DNA from: Burkholderia sp. Bp8992
Lineage (GTDB): Bacteria; Pseudomonadota; Gammaproteobacteria; Burkholderiales; Burkholderiaceae
Direction: 5' to 3'
Length of the DNA stretch: 64,000 bases
Assembly (NCBI RefSeq): GCF_003853705.1
Contig: NZ_QTQI01000019.1
Span: 62,001-126,000, forward strand
The translations under genes and the position numbers were made by a program. This document shows, piece by piece, positions 46,907 to 55,833 of the stretch. Each line of letters begins with the position of its first letter. Within the stretch, counting starts at the first letter, position 1. The notes under the pieces were generated by a model. That model had not been told where the DNA came from and did not search any database. It saw nothing but the letters and a program-made list of their open reading frames with translations.

Positions 46907-48736
46907 TCATGCAGCGGCAAACGTGATCCCCGCCCGCGCTTCGAACAGCCTGGCCAGTTCGTCGATATTGGCGTCTCCCCCAAGCTCGTTCGCTCCGGCC
47001 TCGACCGCATTACGGACCGCATTCGCAATCAACATCGGCGCCCCGCAATTCATGGCGGTCTCACATGCAAGCCGAAGGTCCTTCACCATGAGTTCCAGCC
47101 GCAGGCTCGCCGACCGGCCGCCCGCCGCGAGAACAGGAACGACACGCTCGAACGTAGCGCTCCACCCTGAACCGCTGTTGATCACTTTCTCCATGTCCCG
47201 GAGTTTCAGGCCGTTTTTGATACCCATCGCCACGGCTTCATACGCGATCAGCCGATTGCACGCACCCAATGCGTTCTTGACTAGCTTGGCGATATGCCCA
47301 TATCCGGTTTCGCCGCAATACACCACGTTCGGGCTGATGGATTCGAGAAGCGGCCGCACGCGTGCGCACACGTCCTGCGCCCCGCTGCACATAATCGCCA
47401 CGGTACCTGCCTGCGCGCCGCTCGGACCGCCTGAAACGGGCGCGTCCACTAGCGCCACGCCCAGCGCCCTGAGTTCCTCTGCCGTCTGTCGCGTGACGGA
47501 CGGATCGCCCGTCGTCTGATCGATGACGACCTTGCCTGCGGCGAGGCCTTCCCTTAACCCCCCCTTTCCGAACACAACCTCTCGGACGACTGTCGAGTCG
47601 GGCACGCAAATCATGATGACGTCGCAGTCGCGTGCCAGCGAGGGCAAGTCCGACGCCGCGACCGCGCCGTCGGCTTCGAGATCGCGGACGATATCGGGCC
47701 GCACATCGAACACCTGCACCTTTCGAAACTTCATCAGACGCCGCACCAGCGCCGCGCCCATGGCGCCAAGCCCGACATAGCCGACCGTCAGCTCGTCCCG
47801 CCCCGCCGTTGCTGCCGTCGACGTCGACATCGACATCGACATCGACATCGCATCATCACGCAGCCGCGTGCCCGCCATCGACTCGATCAGCTTGACGACA
47901 TCCTCGAGCCGGGCATCCTGCCCCAACGTATTGACGCCGGTCTGCAGCAAGCCGAGCGCGATGCTCGACACAGGCATCGGCGCACCGGCATTCATGCCGA
48001 GTTCGATCGCTTGACGAACGTCCTTCACCATCAGGGGAAGCGCGAAGTTGGTCGCGGCCCTGCCTTCGACAATGGCCGGCAACATGGTCTCCGTGATGCG
48101 GTTCCGAGCCGTGCTTTTGTTGAGCAAGTCAGTCAAGGTCGCGAGCGGCAGTCCCGACTTTCTTCCCATCGCGACGATTTCCAGCGTCGCCAGGCGGCAT
48201 GCCGCGTTCATCACGTTGTTGACGAGCTTGATTGCCTGCCCGTCGCCGACCCGTTCCCCGCATCGGAAGACGTTCGAACTGATTGCATGCAGGATCGGCG
48301 ATACTGTCTGATAGGCACTATCGGGACCGGAAACCATGATGGTCACCTTGCCCGCGCGAGCGGCCGCCACACCGCCCGCCACCGGCGCGTCGATCATCGC
48401 GACGCCCTTTGCCTCCAATTGGCGTGCGATGTCCCGGGTTTGCTCCGGCACACCGCTCGTCTGATCGATGATGATCTTTCCCGGCGTCAGCCCTTGCGCC
48501 AGCCCTTGTGCGCCGAAGATCACCTGCCGCACGTTCTCCGTGCGCGGCAGACACAGCATCAGGACGTCGCAGCGATACGCCAGCTCAGCCGCGGATGATG
48601 CGACGCCCGCACCGAGCTTCTCGAACTCGGCGACAGCCGCAGTATTGATATCCCAGACGCACAGGTCGTATGTGCCGATGAGCCTTTGTGCCAACGGCGC
48701 CCCCATCGCGCCCAAACCGATATACCCGACTTTCAT
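46907..48736 (-). CDS. Fused tandem 3-hydroxyisobutyrate-dehydrogenase-like protein
   Basis: A 609-residue protein made of two complete beta-hydroxyacid dehydrogenase modules. Module 1 (about 1-290): GYIGLGAMGAPLAQRL, IDAPVAGGVAAARAG and catalytic-Lys segment IKLVNNVMNAAC. Linker (about 293-310): a Met-Ser repeat encoded by a DNA hexamer repeat. Module 2 (about 312-609): GYVGLGAMGAALVRRL, VDAPVSGGPSGAQAG, AKLVKNALGAC. Normal family members are ~290-300 residues. Both copies keep the cofactor glycines and the Lys, so both may be active. ATG at 48736 is ~50 bp after a sigma-54 promoter; open frame further upstream is ignored. Confidence 0.93.
   Translation of the reverse strand: MKVGYIGLGAMGAPLAQRLIGTYDLCVWDINTAAVAEFEKLGAGVASSAAELAYRCDVLMLCLPRTENVRQVIFGAQGLAQGLTPGKIIIDQTSGVPEQTRDIARQLEAKGVAMIDAPVAGGVAAARAGKVTIMVSGPDSAYQTVSPILHAISSNVFRCGERVGDGQAIKLVNNVMNAACRLATLEIVAMGRKSGLPLATLTDLLNKSTARNRITETMLPAIVEGRAATNFALPLMVKDVRQAIELGMNAGAPMPVSSIALGLLQTGVNTLGQDARLEDVVKLIESMAGTRLRDDAMSMSMSMSTSTAATAGRDELTVGYVGLGAMGAALVRRLMKFRKVQVFDVRPDIVRDLEADGAVAASDLPSLARDCDVIMICVPDSTVVREVVFGKGGLREGLAAGKVVIDQTTGDPSVTRQTAEELRALGVALVDAPVSGGPSGAQAGTVAIMCSGAQDVCARVRPLLESISPNVVYCGETGYGHIAKLVKNALGACNRLIAYEAVAMGIKNGLKLRDMEKVINSGSGWSATFERVVPVLAAGGRSASLRLELMVKDLRLACETAMNCGAPMLIANAVRNAVEAGANELGGDANIDELARLFEARAGITFAAA
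47825..47848. repeat. Hexamer repeat (CGACAT)x4 in the fusion linker
   Basis: Four exact copies of CGACAT on the plus strand, read on the minus strand as ATGTCG and giving Met-Ser repeats in the linker of the fused dehydrogenase. Imperfect copies follow on the left. Length could vary by slippage without shifting the frame. Confidence 0.9.
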
Positions 48737-48797
48737 GTACAGCCCCTTTTCCAAAATATGCCGCGTCGCGGTTTCATTCCGCTCAGGCGCGAATCGA

Positions 48798-48814
48798 TTG
48801 CAGGTTCCGTACCA
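48798..48814 (-). promoter_or_regulatory. Sigma-54 promoter for the fused dehydrogenase
   Basis: Minus strand TGGTACGGAACCTGCAA: GG-N10-GC kept, with one change in each box from the consensus. The expected start site is about 50 bp before the ATG at 48736. Confidence 0.65.
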
Positions 48815-48845
48815 GCTTCGTTGGGCGCCACCCCATACGCCGCCA

Positions 48846-48865
48846 CGGCGATCGCGCGATCGCCG
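48846..48865. promoter_or_regulatory. 20-bp perfect palindrome between divergent sigma-54 promoters
   Basis: CGGCGATCGC and its exact mirror GCGATCGCCG. It lies about 32 bp upstream of the leftward promoter and about 126 bp upstream of the rightward one; the latter distance suits an enhancer site for a sigma-54 activator. A shorter palindrome, CGGGCGCGCCCG, is at 48936-48947. Confidence 0.45.
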
Positions 48866-48990
48866 GAACGTCGCTATTGCTCGTGCATGTCGTCGGGAAA
48901 CACAGTTGTCCGTATCAGCGACGGTCGAATCACACCGGGCGCGCCCGCGTGCGACGCTTCTCCTTAGATCGGCAGCACATCCGGCGTCCG

Positions 48991-49008
48991 TTGGCATCGC
49001 AATTGCTT
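48991..49008 (+). promoter_or_regulatory. Sigma-54 promoter for the ABC receptor gene
   Basis: TTGGCATCGCAATTGCTT: GG at 48993, 10 bases, GC at 49005, with TGGCA and TTGC boxes of the -24/-12 type. Transcription would start near 49018, giving a ~168-nt leader. Confidence 0.8.
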
Positions 49009-49036
49009 CATTACTGCCAGATCGGTTATCGCCGGG

Positions 49037-49061
49037 CCGAAAAACGGCTATCCGTTTTCGG
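49037..49061 (+). promoter_or_regulatory. Leader hairpin of the receptor mRNA
   Basis: CCGAAAAACGG and CCGTTTTCGG pair around a CTAT loop with one bulged A. In the predicted 5' leader, about 20 nt after the start site. No T-run, so more likely an mRNA-stability or processing element than a terminator. Confidence 0.4.
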
Positions 49062-49185
49062 TCGAATCGCGAAGCCAATCTTTTTCGCGCCCAGCGCTAG
49101 GTATTTCGGGCCGATTCGGGTGTTCGGATGAGGTAGCGCCCTTTCCGGACTTGCACCCATAGATAACTACCAGAAGGAGACTTTG

Positions 49186-50385
49186 ATGGCGAAACATTGG
49201 AACACGGCCAAAGCGGCGGCCTGCGCAGCGACGCTCGCCGCATCCTGGGCGGTTTGCACGCCGGCGGCAGCACAATCGTGCGAAGTCAAGATCGGCGTGC
49301 TCGGCCCGATGAGCGGCGGTGGATCGTCGCAGGGCCTCGCCGAGAAAGCCGCCGTCGAGTTCGAGGCCGCCTATACCAATGCCAATGGCGGCCTGCAAGT
49401 CGGCAACCGCAAGTGCAAGGTGGTGCCGACGAGTTATGACTCGCAAGCGACCGCTGCCGGTGGAGCGGCCGCCGCCAACTATTTCGCGAGCCAGGGGGTT
49501 CATGCGGCTGTGGGCCCGGTTCCGTCGGTCGAACTGGCGGGATTCAAGCCCATCGCGAAGCGGTACGGCATCGTGAATTTCGCGCACTCGTACGCGAAGG
49601 ATGTCATCAACACGCAATATCCGCTCGCCTTCGCGGTATCACTCACGCCGCAGGTCTGGGGTGCCTATGTCGTGAAAGCCGCAAGGGACGAGTTCAAATT
49701 CAACAAGGTGATCGTTGTTGCACCGAACGACCAGGGCGGCACCGATGCAGGCAAAGCACTGGTCCAGGAGTACGAAAAGGCCGGTGCCAAGGCGACGCTC
49801 GAATTCTATCAACGCGGCACCACGAACTTCGCGCCCATCGTGGCCCGCCTGATGAGCATGGGCCCCGAATCGGTGGAGTTCGGACCGATGCCGCCGGGTG
49901 AAGCCGGCGTCCTAGTCAAGCAAATGCTAGGCGCCGGATACACGGGCGCGTTCGGTGACCTCGGCAGCGGCGCAGAGGTGGTGCTGAACACCGTGGGAGA
50001 CATTTCAACCCAGAAGGCGTTCTACTGGCTCGAACTCGCTCCGCTGGACGACCCCGGCATCCAGCGTCTGAATGCCGACTACGAGCGCGTGATGAAGTCG
50101 AAGGTGCCGGACAACACGCTGTTCTATCCGTCCGCACTCGCCGCGGAGCATCTTCTGCGTGCGATCTCGCGAGCCGGAACCGATCAGGATGGCCAAAAGA
50201 TCGCGGCCGCGTTGCGAGAGACGACGCCGGAATCCCGCTACCTCGGCAAAGGCGGATGGCGCGGCAAGGCGCAATACGGAATCAATCAGCAGCTCGCCTT
50301 CCCGATCGGGATGGGCGTGATCGCGAACGGTAAAAGGCAAAAGGATCGACGCATCGCCATTGCGTCGGAACCCGCGACGCCGTGA
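49186..50385 (+). CDS. Branched-chain amino-acid-type ABC transporter receptor
   Basis: A 399-residue periplasmic binding protein with AGAAGGAGA before ATG 49186. Signal peptide to about AAAQS (residue ~30), then Peripla_BP_6: VKIGVLGPMSGGGSSQG, DSQATAAGGAAAANYFASQG, VIVVAPNDQGGTDAGKAL. It should deliver substrate to the LivHMGF proteins encoded at 52506-55833 on the other strand. In this family LivK-like receptors often bind aromatic acids or other carboxylates rather than amino acids; the sigma-54 promoter and catabolic setting favour that. Confidence 0.93.
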   Translation: MAKHWNTAKAAACAATLAASWAVCTPAAAQSCEVKIGVLGPMSGGGSSQGLAEKAAVEFEAAYTNANGGLQVGNRKCKVVPTSYDSQATAAGGAAAANYFASQGVHAAVGPVPSVELAGFKPIAKRYGIVNFAHSYAKDVINTQYPLAFAVSLTPQVWGAYVVKAARDEFKFNKVIVVAPNDQGGTDAGKALVQEYEKAGAKATLEFYQRGTTNFAPIVARLMSMGPESVEFGPMPPGEAGVLVKQMLGAGYTGAFGDLGSGAEVVLNTVGDISTQKAFYWLELAPLDDPGIQRLNADYERVMKSKVPDNTLFYPSALAAEHLLRAISRAGTDQDGQKIAAALRETTPESRYLGKGGWRGKAQYGINQQLAFPIGMGVIANGKRQKDRRIAIASEPATP

Positions 50386-50568
50386 ACCTCGGATAGTGCG
50401 GTTAATCGCCGAAGGCCGTATGGGGCGTCCGCGCTACCGCGCGACTTTCGGCGAATCTCTCGATCGCCACGGCATCGCGGAGCAACGAGACCACATCCGG
50501 AATCCGTGCGTCTCGACCGCGTTGCCCGACCGCACGTGGTGGCTTCGACATGAAAAGGAAAAGGTGAC

Positions 50569-51333
50569 ATGAAGCGTTTTGAAGGGAAAACGATCCTCGT
50601 AACGGGAGCCGGCAGCGGGATTGGCGCGGCGTGTGTTCGACGTCTGTTCGACGAGGGTGCATTGGTCGTCGCAGCAGACGTACGCAAGGGCGATGTTGAC
50701 AAGGTCGCCTCGGAATTCGGCCCGACTAACCGTATCCACGCCGTCGCGATGGACGTGTCGAATCGCGACGACGTCAACGCCATCGTGGCCGACGCCGCTC
50801 GACGATTCGGCCCGCTTCACGGGCTCGTGAACTCCGCCGGCATCCGCGGCGTGGGCAACGTGCTGGATTTCGATCCGGAGGCGTGGCATCGCGTCCTGTC
50901 AGTGAATCTCGATGGAACGTTCAACGTCTGCCAGGCATTTGCACGCGTCGCGACGGAAGCGAAAACACCCGCGGCAATCGTCAACGTTTCGTCGGGGGCG
51001 GGAATCCGCGGCGTACCGAACCGCCTCGCATACTCCGCGTCGAAGTTCGGCGTCTCGGGCATCACGCATACCATGGCGCTCGAACTTGCCTCTTACGGTA
51101 TCCGCGTGAACGCCGTAGCGCCGGGGATGATTCGCACCCCGATGACAGCCGTGATGTTCGAGGATCCGGAAAACGAAAAGCGCATTCGCGCGGCGCATCC
51201 GATCGGCCGCGAGGGAGAGCCTGAAGAGGTTGCCGCCGCCATCGCGTTTCTGCTGTCGGATGATGCCAGCTTCGTCACGGGCATCGTCATGCCCGTGGAC
51301 GGCGGCTCCACGGCGGGCATTCCATCTCACTGA
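50569..51333 (+). CDS. Short-chain dehydrogenase/reductase
   Basis: A 254-residue classical SDR, MKRFEGKTILVTGAGSGIGAACVRRL, with NAG motif (VNSAGIRG) and Ser-Tyr-Lys in NVSSGAGIRGVPNRLAYSASK. An acidic residue in AADVRKG favours NAD. Ends in MPVDGGSTAG. AAAAGGTGAC serves as ribosome site. It follows the receptor gene after 183 bp on the same strand, and is probably read from the same sigma-54 promoter; no internal -24/-12 motif was found. Likely an alcohol-to-ketone step. Confidence 0.93.
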   Translation: MKRFEGKTILVTGAGSGIGAACVRRLFDEGALVVAADVRKGDVDKVASEFGPTNRIHAVAMDVSNRDDVNAIVADAARRFGPLHGLVNSAGIRGVGNVLDFDPEAWHRVLSVNLDGTFNVCQAFARVATEAKTPAAIVNVSSGAGIRGVPNRLAYSASKFGVSGITHTMALELASYGIRVNAVAPGMIRTPMTAVMFEDPENEKRIRAAHPIGREGEPEEVAAAIAFLLSDDASFVTGIVMPVDGGSTAGIPSH

Positions 51334-51341
51334 GACATCGC

Positions 51342-51372
51342 GCCTGCCGTCCACGATGCGCGGACGGCAGGC
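51342..51372. terminator. Hairpin between convergent genes (bidirectional terminator candidate)
   Basis: GCCTGCCGTCC and GGACGGCAGGC form a perfect 11-bp stem with a 9-base loop, between the convergent SDR and amidohydrolase genes. No T-run on either side, but position and strength suggest it ends both transcripts. Confidence 0.6.
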
Positions 51373-51451
51373 TGAACCGTGGATCTTCTCGCCGGGTTGG
51401 TGCGGCGCGTCGAGCAATCTGCTCGCGCGCCCACGGCGCACGACGCCCGGT

Positions 51452-52474
51452 TCAGGAAAGGTCGATGCGGTAAACGCGGGCTGCGGTATCGTGAAAAAGC
51501 GCTGCCTTTTCTCGAGCCGATGCGCCCCGGACGATATGCTTCAGCGCGTTCCACATCGGCACGAATCCGCACGATCGACCATCGGGCGGATAATTGCTTT
51601 CCATCATGCAGCGCTCGACGCCGAAAGCATCAATGACGGTCTCGACATAGGGCCTCCACGCATCCGCGAGTTCCAGATAGCCGACCGGCTCCGCGCGTTT
51701 CTCGAAACCGAACCCCCAAAACGGCAATCCCAGGCCGCCGATCTTGCACAGCACGTTTTGGCGGCGCGCCACCTCGCGCACTGCCGATCGCCACTGCGCG
51801 AACACGCCGGCACGGCCGTCGGCGTCCATGTCCATGCCCATCGCCTGGCCCAGGTGGTTGAGGACGATGGACGTATCGGGAAACATATCGGCAAGCTCGC
51901 AAACGTCGGCCATCTGGTGATGGAACACTGCCGCATCGAACGTCAGGCCGCGTGCTGCCACCTCCTGGAAGCCGGCACGAAATCCCGGGGATTTCATGAT
52001 TCCGGGCGCCGGCCGGTTCGTGACATAGCGGAAAGGCGCATCGCTCGGATCCTCGATCGTGATCTGCCGAACGCCCCGGAATCGCTCTGGCGCGGCTTCA
52101 AGCGACCGGTCGAGCAATTCGGCCACTGCCGACCCGAATCGCAGGTCCGCGTTCCCGACGATCGCCGCGCAGACGCGGCAATCGCCATAGGCGCCGGTGG
52201 CGCTCATCGCCGCAACCCCGTTCGCGAACTCAACCTCGCCAAGCGGCCGCAGCACCTCCGGGCCATCCTTGCGTGCGAAGGCAAGCGTTTCCACGTAGAT
52301 GGACGCGACGATTCGATGTCCCGCGTTCACGTCCGCCAGGTAATCCTCGAACATGTAGCGCAATGCCGGTCTGTCAAAGAGATGGTGAGCTGAGTCGATG
52401 ATCGGCAGGTCGGGATCGATGATAGGCTCATCGCGACCGGCCTTCAGTTGCGGGTACGGAAACATGTTCGTCAT
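51452..52474 (-). CDS. Amidohydrolase-2 family hydrolase/lactonase
   Basis: A 340-residue PF04909 protein related to 2-pyrone-4,6-dicarboxylate lactonase-like enzymes: metal/substrate His in IIDSAHHLFDRP, then GHRIVASIYVETLAFARKDGPEVL, FHHQMADVCELADMFP and ERCMMESNYPPD. The start ATG at 52474 has AAGG upstream. It follows livF by 31 bp and is probably the last gene of the liv operon, so its substrate is probably what the transporter brings in or an early lactone/amide derived from it. Confidence 0.88.
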   Translation of the reverse strand: MTNMFPYPQLKAGRDEPIIDPDLPIIDSAHHLFDRPALRYMFEDYLADVNAGHRIVASIYVETLAFARKDGPEVLRPLGEVEFANGVAAMSATGAYGDCRVCAAIVGNADLRFGSAVAELLDRSLEAAPERFRGVRQITIEDPSDAPFRYVTNRPAPGIMKSPGFRAGFQEVAARGLTFDAAVFHHQMADVCELADMFPDTSIVLNHLGQAMGMDMDADGRAGVFAQWRSAVREVARRQNVLCKIGGLGLPFWGFGFEKRAEPVGYLELADAWRPYVETVIDAFGVERCMMESNYPPDGRSCGFVPMWNALKHIVRGASAREKAALFHDTAARVYRIDLS

Positions 52475-52505
52475 TGCATCACCTTGTCTTGATGTGAATT
52501 CGAAT

Positions 52506-53204
52506 TCAAAGATATTCCTCCGCGAGCGCGACATCCCGAATCTCGTCGACCGTGCCGCTTCGCCGGACCTCGCCGCCACGCATGACGTACGCGCGGTCGA
52601 CAAGCTTAAGCGCGGGGCGGGCCATTTGTTCAGTCATCAGGATCGTGGTGCCGCGACGCTGCAGCTCCCGAATCGACTCGCTGATGCGCTCGATCCAGAC
52701 GGGTGCCAGTCCGAGGAACGGTTCGTCCAAAAGCAGCAGTTTGGGCAGCGTGCTTGCCGCTCGAGCCAGCGCGACGACCTGCTGCTGCCCGCCGCTCAGT
52801 TGGTTGGCCGGTTGGTCTGCGCGCTCAGCGAGCAACGGAAAAGTCCGCTCCATCCACTCGAGGTTCGCTTGCGCCTGCATCTTCGAAATACCGAGCGTGC
52901 CCGCCAGGACGTTTTCCCTCACGCTCAGCGAGCGGAATATCCGGCGCCCCTCCGGCGAATAGCCGATGCCCAGACGGGCTCGGCCCGGGCACGAGACACC
53001 AACCAGGTCCTTCCCGGCAAAACGGATCTGACCGGATATCGCGGGAACCAGACCGACTACGGCATTGATCAGGCTCGACTTGCCCGCGCCATTCGCGCCG
53101 ACCAACAGGACCGTTTCGCCCTCCTTCACGTCGATCGACACTTCCCGTAGGGCCACGATGCCGCCATAACGAACGACCAGCTTCTCGATGCTCAGCATTT
53201 TCAT
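52506..53204 (-). CDS. livF: ABC transporter ATPase LivF
   Basis: A 232-residue ATPase. Walker A GANGAGKSSLINAVVG, Q-loop, signature LSGGQQQVVALARA, Walker B LLLDEPFLGLAP, H-switch (TILMTEQM). It pairs with LivG in the inner-membrane importer. Its ATG overlaps the livG stop. Confidence 0.96.
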   Translation of the reverse strand: MKMLSIEKLVVRYGGIVALREVSIDVKEGETVLLVGANGAGKSSLINAVVGLVPAISGQIRFAGKDLVGVSCPGRARLGIGYSPEGRRIFRSLSVRENVLAGTLGISKMQAQANLEWMERTFPLLAERADQPANQLSGGQQQVVALARAASTLPKLLLLDEPFLGLAPVWIERISESIRELQRRGTTILMTEQMARPALKLVDRAYVMRGGEVRRSGTVDEIRDVALAEEYL

Positions 53205-53968
53205 TCCTCACTCACGCCCAGATAGGCCTCGATGACATCACGGCGGGAAAGCACATCGCCCGGCGCTCCCTCAGCGAGAAGCCGCCCCGCCTCGAGCACG
53301 ACAATGCGCGGGCACAGTCGCTTGACCATATCCATGTCGTGCTCCACGATCAGGACGCCGCAGCCCAGCACGCTGCGCGCATGCTCGATGAAGCGGTCCA
53401 CCTGCGGCCGCTCCCGGGCCTCCAGCCCTGCGGCCGGCTCGTCCAGAAGCAAAAATCGGGGTCTCGAAGCGAGCACCATCACCAGGCCAAGCATTTTCTG
53501 GAGTCCATACGGCAACTTGTCGCTCGGGTCGTAAAGGTGCTGTGCAAGACCGAACTCGTCCAGCAACCCTTCGATGCCGAGATCCGCATTCGAATGGATC
53601 GTGCTGAAGCGCTGCGCACGAAACAGGTTCTCTTCGACCGTCGCGCTCTTGAACGTGTTGGTCTGCTGGAAGCTGCGAGCGACACCAAGACGTGCCACGT
53701 TGTAGAACCGCATCCCGGAGATGACCTGCCCGCCCAGCAAAATGCGTCCCGACGTCGGCGGCAGCATGCCGCTCATGACATTGATCAGCGTAGTCTTGCC
53801 CGCGCCGTTCGGGCCGATCACGCCAAGCACGTCGCCCGCCGACACTTCGAATGAAATGCCTTCGAATACGCGCAGGCCGCCGAATCGCTTGGTGATCGCT
53901 TCGACTTGCAATGTCGCCGGCACGGGCGCTCGGTTGCTCTGTTTTGAAATACCAATAGGCGAACTCAT
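53201..53968 (-). CDS. livG: ABC transporter ATPase LivG
   Basis: A 255-residue ATPase with Walker A GPNGAGKTTLINVMSG, a LivG-type long insertion before the signature (FRAQRFSTIHSNADLGIEGLLDEFGL), Walker B FLLLDEPAAGLEARE and H-loop IVEHDMDMV. The canonical LSGG signature is shifted: LPYGLQKMLGLVMVLA stands in its place, which departs from the usual LSYGQQR of LivG. ATGA overlaps at both ends couple it to livM and livF. Confidence 0.95.
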   Translation of the reverse strand: MSSPIGISKQSNRAPVPATLQVEAITKRFGGLRVFEGISFEVSAGDVLGVIGPNGAGKTTLINVMSGMLPPTSGRILLGGQVISGMRFYNVARLGVARSFQQTNTFKSATVEENLFRAQRFSTIHSNADLGIEGLLDEFGLAQHLYDPSDKLPYGLQKMLGLVMVLASRPRFLLLDEPAAGLEARERPQVDRFIEHARSVLGCGVLIVEHDMDMVKRLCPRIVVLEAGRLLAEGAPGDVLSRRDVIEAYLGVSEE

Positions 53969-54963
53969 GCTCGACGATCCTCGATACGCGGTTGAAGTAC
54001 GCCGCGATGGCGTACCCTCATCTTGTCAAACACGTTCGTCAGTGTTCCCACGATGCCGCCGGGTGCAATCATCATCACGATGACGAGCAGCAGCCCGAAC
54101 AATCCGGACGACAATTGAGCGTAGCTGCTGAAAACATCGTTCATCGTGATGAGCAGAAGGCTGCCCACCACGACACCCAGCAACGATCCGCGGCCCCCGA
54201 CGAAGACGTACGCGATGTAGCTGTTCACCGACCACGTGGTGAACGAGCTCGGATGGGCGGTCGAGAGCATGTTGACAAGTGCGAAACCCGCCAGTCCGGA
54301 TACGGCGGCCGAGGTAACGAAGCCGATGGTGCGATATTTCCACGGCGCAACGCCCAGGCTTTCCGCGAGCGTCTCGTTCTCCTCGATCGACGAGAACTCG
54401 GGCCGGAGAACGTGCGTCATGCCAAGCGTAAACAACGCGGAGACGATGCAAATGGCAACAGTGACGACGACGACCGTCGCCGGCGACGTGGCACCCATCC
54501 CGAACAGCAATGCTGGCGGGACACCGGTGATCCCGTTGGCACCGCCTGTCAATGTCGGCGTTTGGAAGATGACGATCTGAAGTATTTCGTTGAAGACGAA
54601 CGTAATGAAAATGAAGTACACGCCTTTGAGTCGGAGCACCAACGCCCCGAGCGGCAGCGCCACGAGCGCCGGCACGATCGCACTGATCAGCATGAGCAGA
54701 ACGAGGTTCGTCGTACCGGCATTCGCCGCGATGGCGGCGGCATAGCCACCGAGCGCCATGAAAGACGGCGCGGAGAACGACAGGAGCCCAAGCCGCAGCA
54801 TGATGTAGATGCCCAGCGCGGCACACACGCCGATGGCGGACTGACCGGCCAGCGAATACATGAACGGGTCCGTTGACGCGAAGGGTACGATAAGAAGCAG
54901 TAGCAGTACGATCACGCCCGATATGTCGAGCATGAAGTCACGGCGACGATAGGTCATTTTCAT
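53965..54963 (-). CDS. livM: ABC transporter permease LivM
   Basis: A 332-residue integral membrane protein with about nine hydrophobic segments and the BPD_transp_2 pattern: SIGVCAALGIYIMLRLGLLS near the N-terminus and GVAPWKYRTIGFVTSAAVSGLAG in the conserved cytoplasmic loop, where the family has N...a...G.n....k..aF. Partner of LivH in the channel. Overlaps livG by ATGA. Confidence 0.95.
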   Translation of the reverse strand: MKMTYRRRDFMLDISGVIVLLLLLIVPFASTDPFMYSLAGQSAIGVCAALGIYIMLRLGLLSFSAPSFMALGGYAAAIAANAGTTNLVLLMLISAIVPALVALPLGALVLRLKGVYFIFITFVFNEILQIVIFQTPTLTGGANGITGVPPALLFGMGATSPATVVVVTVAICIVSALFTLGMTHVLRPEFSSIEENETLAESLGVAPWKYRTIGFVTSAAVSGLAGFALVNMLSTAHPSSFTTWSVNSYIAYVFVGGRGSLLGVVVGSLLLITMNDVFSSYAQLSSGLFGLLLVIVMMIAPGGIVGTLTNVFDKMRVRHRGVLQPRIEDRRA

Positions 54964-54966
54964 AAT

Positions 54967-55833
54967 TCAGGCCTTGCGTGTAACGGTACCGAACAGCCCC
55001 TGCGGGCGAACCAAGAGGATCAGCATCACGATCACGAACAGCACGAGCGCGCCTTGGGAACCGCCGAGATAGACACTCGCATAAGCCTCCACGAGGCCGA
55101 CGACGAATGCGGAGATCGTGGCACCGCCGACACTGCCCAGTCCGCCCATGACGACGACGATGAACGCCCTGCCGAGCACGGCATCTCCGCTGGAAGGCTC
55201 CAACGCAAGAATCGGCGTGACGAGTGCGCCGGTGAGCCCCGCCAGCGCCGTTGCAATGGCAAACGCCAGCGGGAACATACGCGCGGGCCGAATTCCCTGT
55301 GCGCGCGCAACCGGGCTGTCGTCTGCCATCGCACGCAGCGCAATACCGTATCGGGTCCTGAAGACGAGGTAATAGACGCTGCCGATCGCGAGCGCGCACA
55401 CGCCGAAGACGATCAGGTTTGCGTAAGGGATATAGAAACCCGGACCGCGCAGCGAGCCGGTCACCGGGAACGGGAAATTCATCGGCTCGGCCCCATAGAC
55501 GGCCGTCATGCCGGTCGTGATGATCTGATAGATGCCCAACGTCATCAGCATCGTCGCCAAATGGTCGGAGACGTTCCGCTCCACAACCACGACTTCCACC
55601 AGATAGCCGACCACGCCCGTGGCCAACGCGGCGATCAGCACCGCTGCCGCAAACGGCACGCCCAGGGACTGGGACAGTGAATAGGCGATGTAACCGCCGA
55701 GGATGTAGAAACCGCCATGAGCGAAGTTCACCACGCCCATGATGCCGAATATGAGCGTGAACCCGATGCTGATCAACGCATACTGGGTGCCCAGGCTCAG
55801 GCCGATGACGCCAGCCGAAATCAAGCCTTCCAT
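54967..55833 (-). CDS. livH: ABC transporter permease LivH
   Basis: A 288-residue permease: GLSLGTQYALISIGFTLIFG (conserved N-terminal membrane motif), ARAQGIRPARMFPLAFAIATALAG (coupling loop) and a C-terminal GLFGT ending. GAGAGG before the ATG. First gene of livHMGF-amidohydrolase. A -24/-12 promoter lies 330 bp upstream, so the mRNA would have a long leader. Confidence 0.95.
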   Translation of the reverse strand: MEGLISAGVIGLSLGTQYALISIGFTLIFGIMGVVNFAHGGFYILGGYIAYSLSQSLGVPFAAAVLIAALATGVVGYLVEVVVVERNVSDHLATMLMTLGIYQIITTGMTAVYGAEPMNFPFPVTGSLRGPGFYIPYANLIVFGVCALAIGSVYYLVFRTRYGIALRAMADDSPVARAQGIRPARMFPLAFAIATALAGLTGALVTPILALEPSSGDAVLGRAFIVVVMGGLGSVGGATISAFVVGLVEAYASVYLGGSQGALVLFVIVMLILLVRPQGLFGTVTRKA

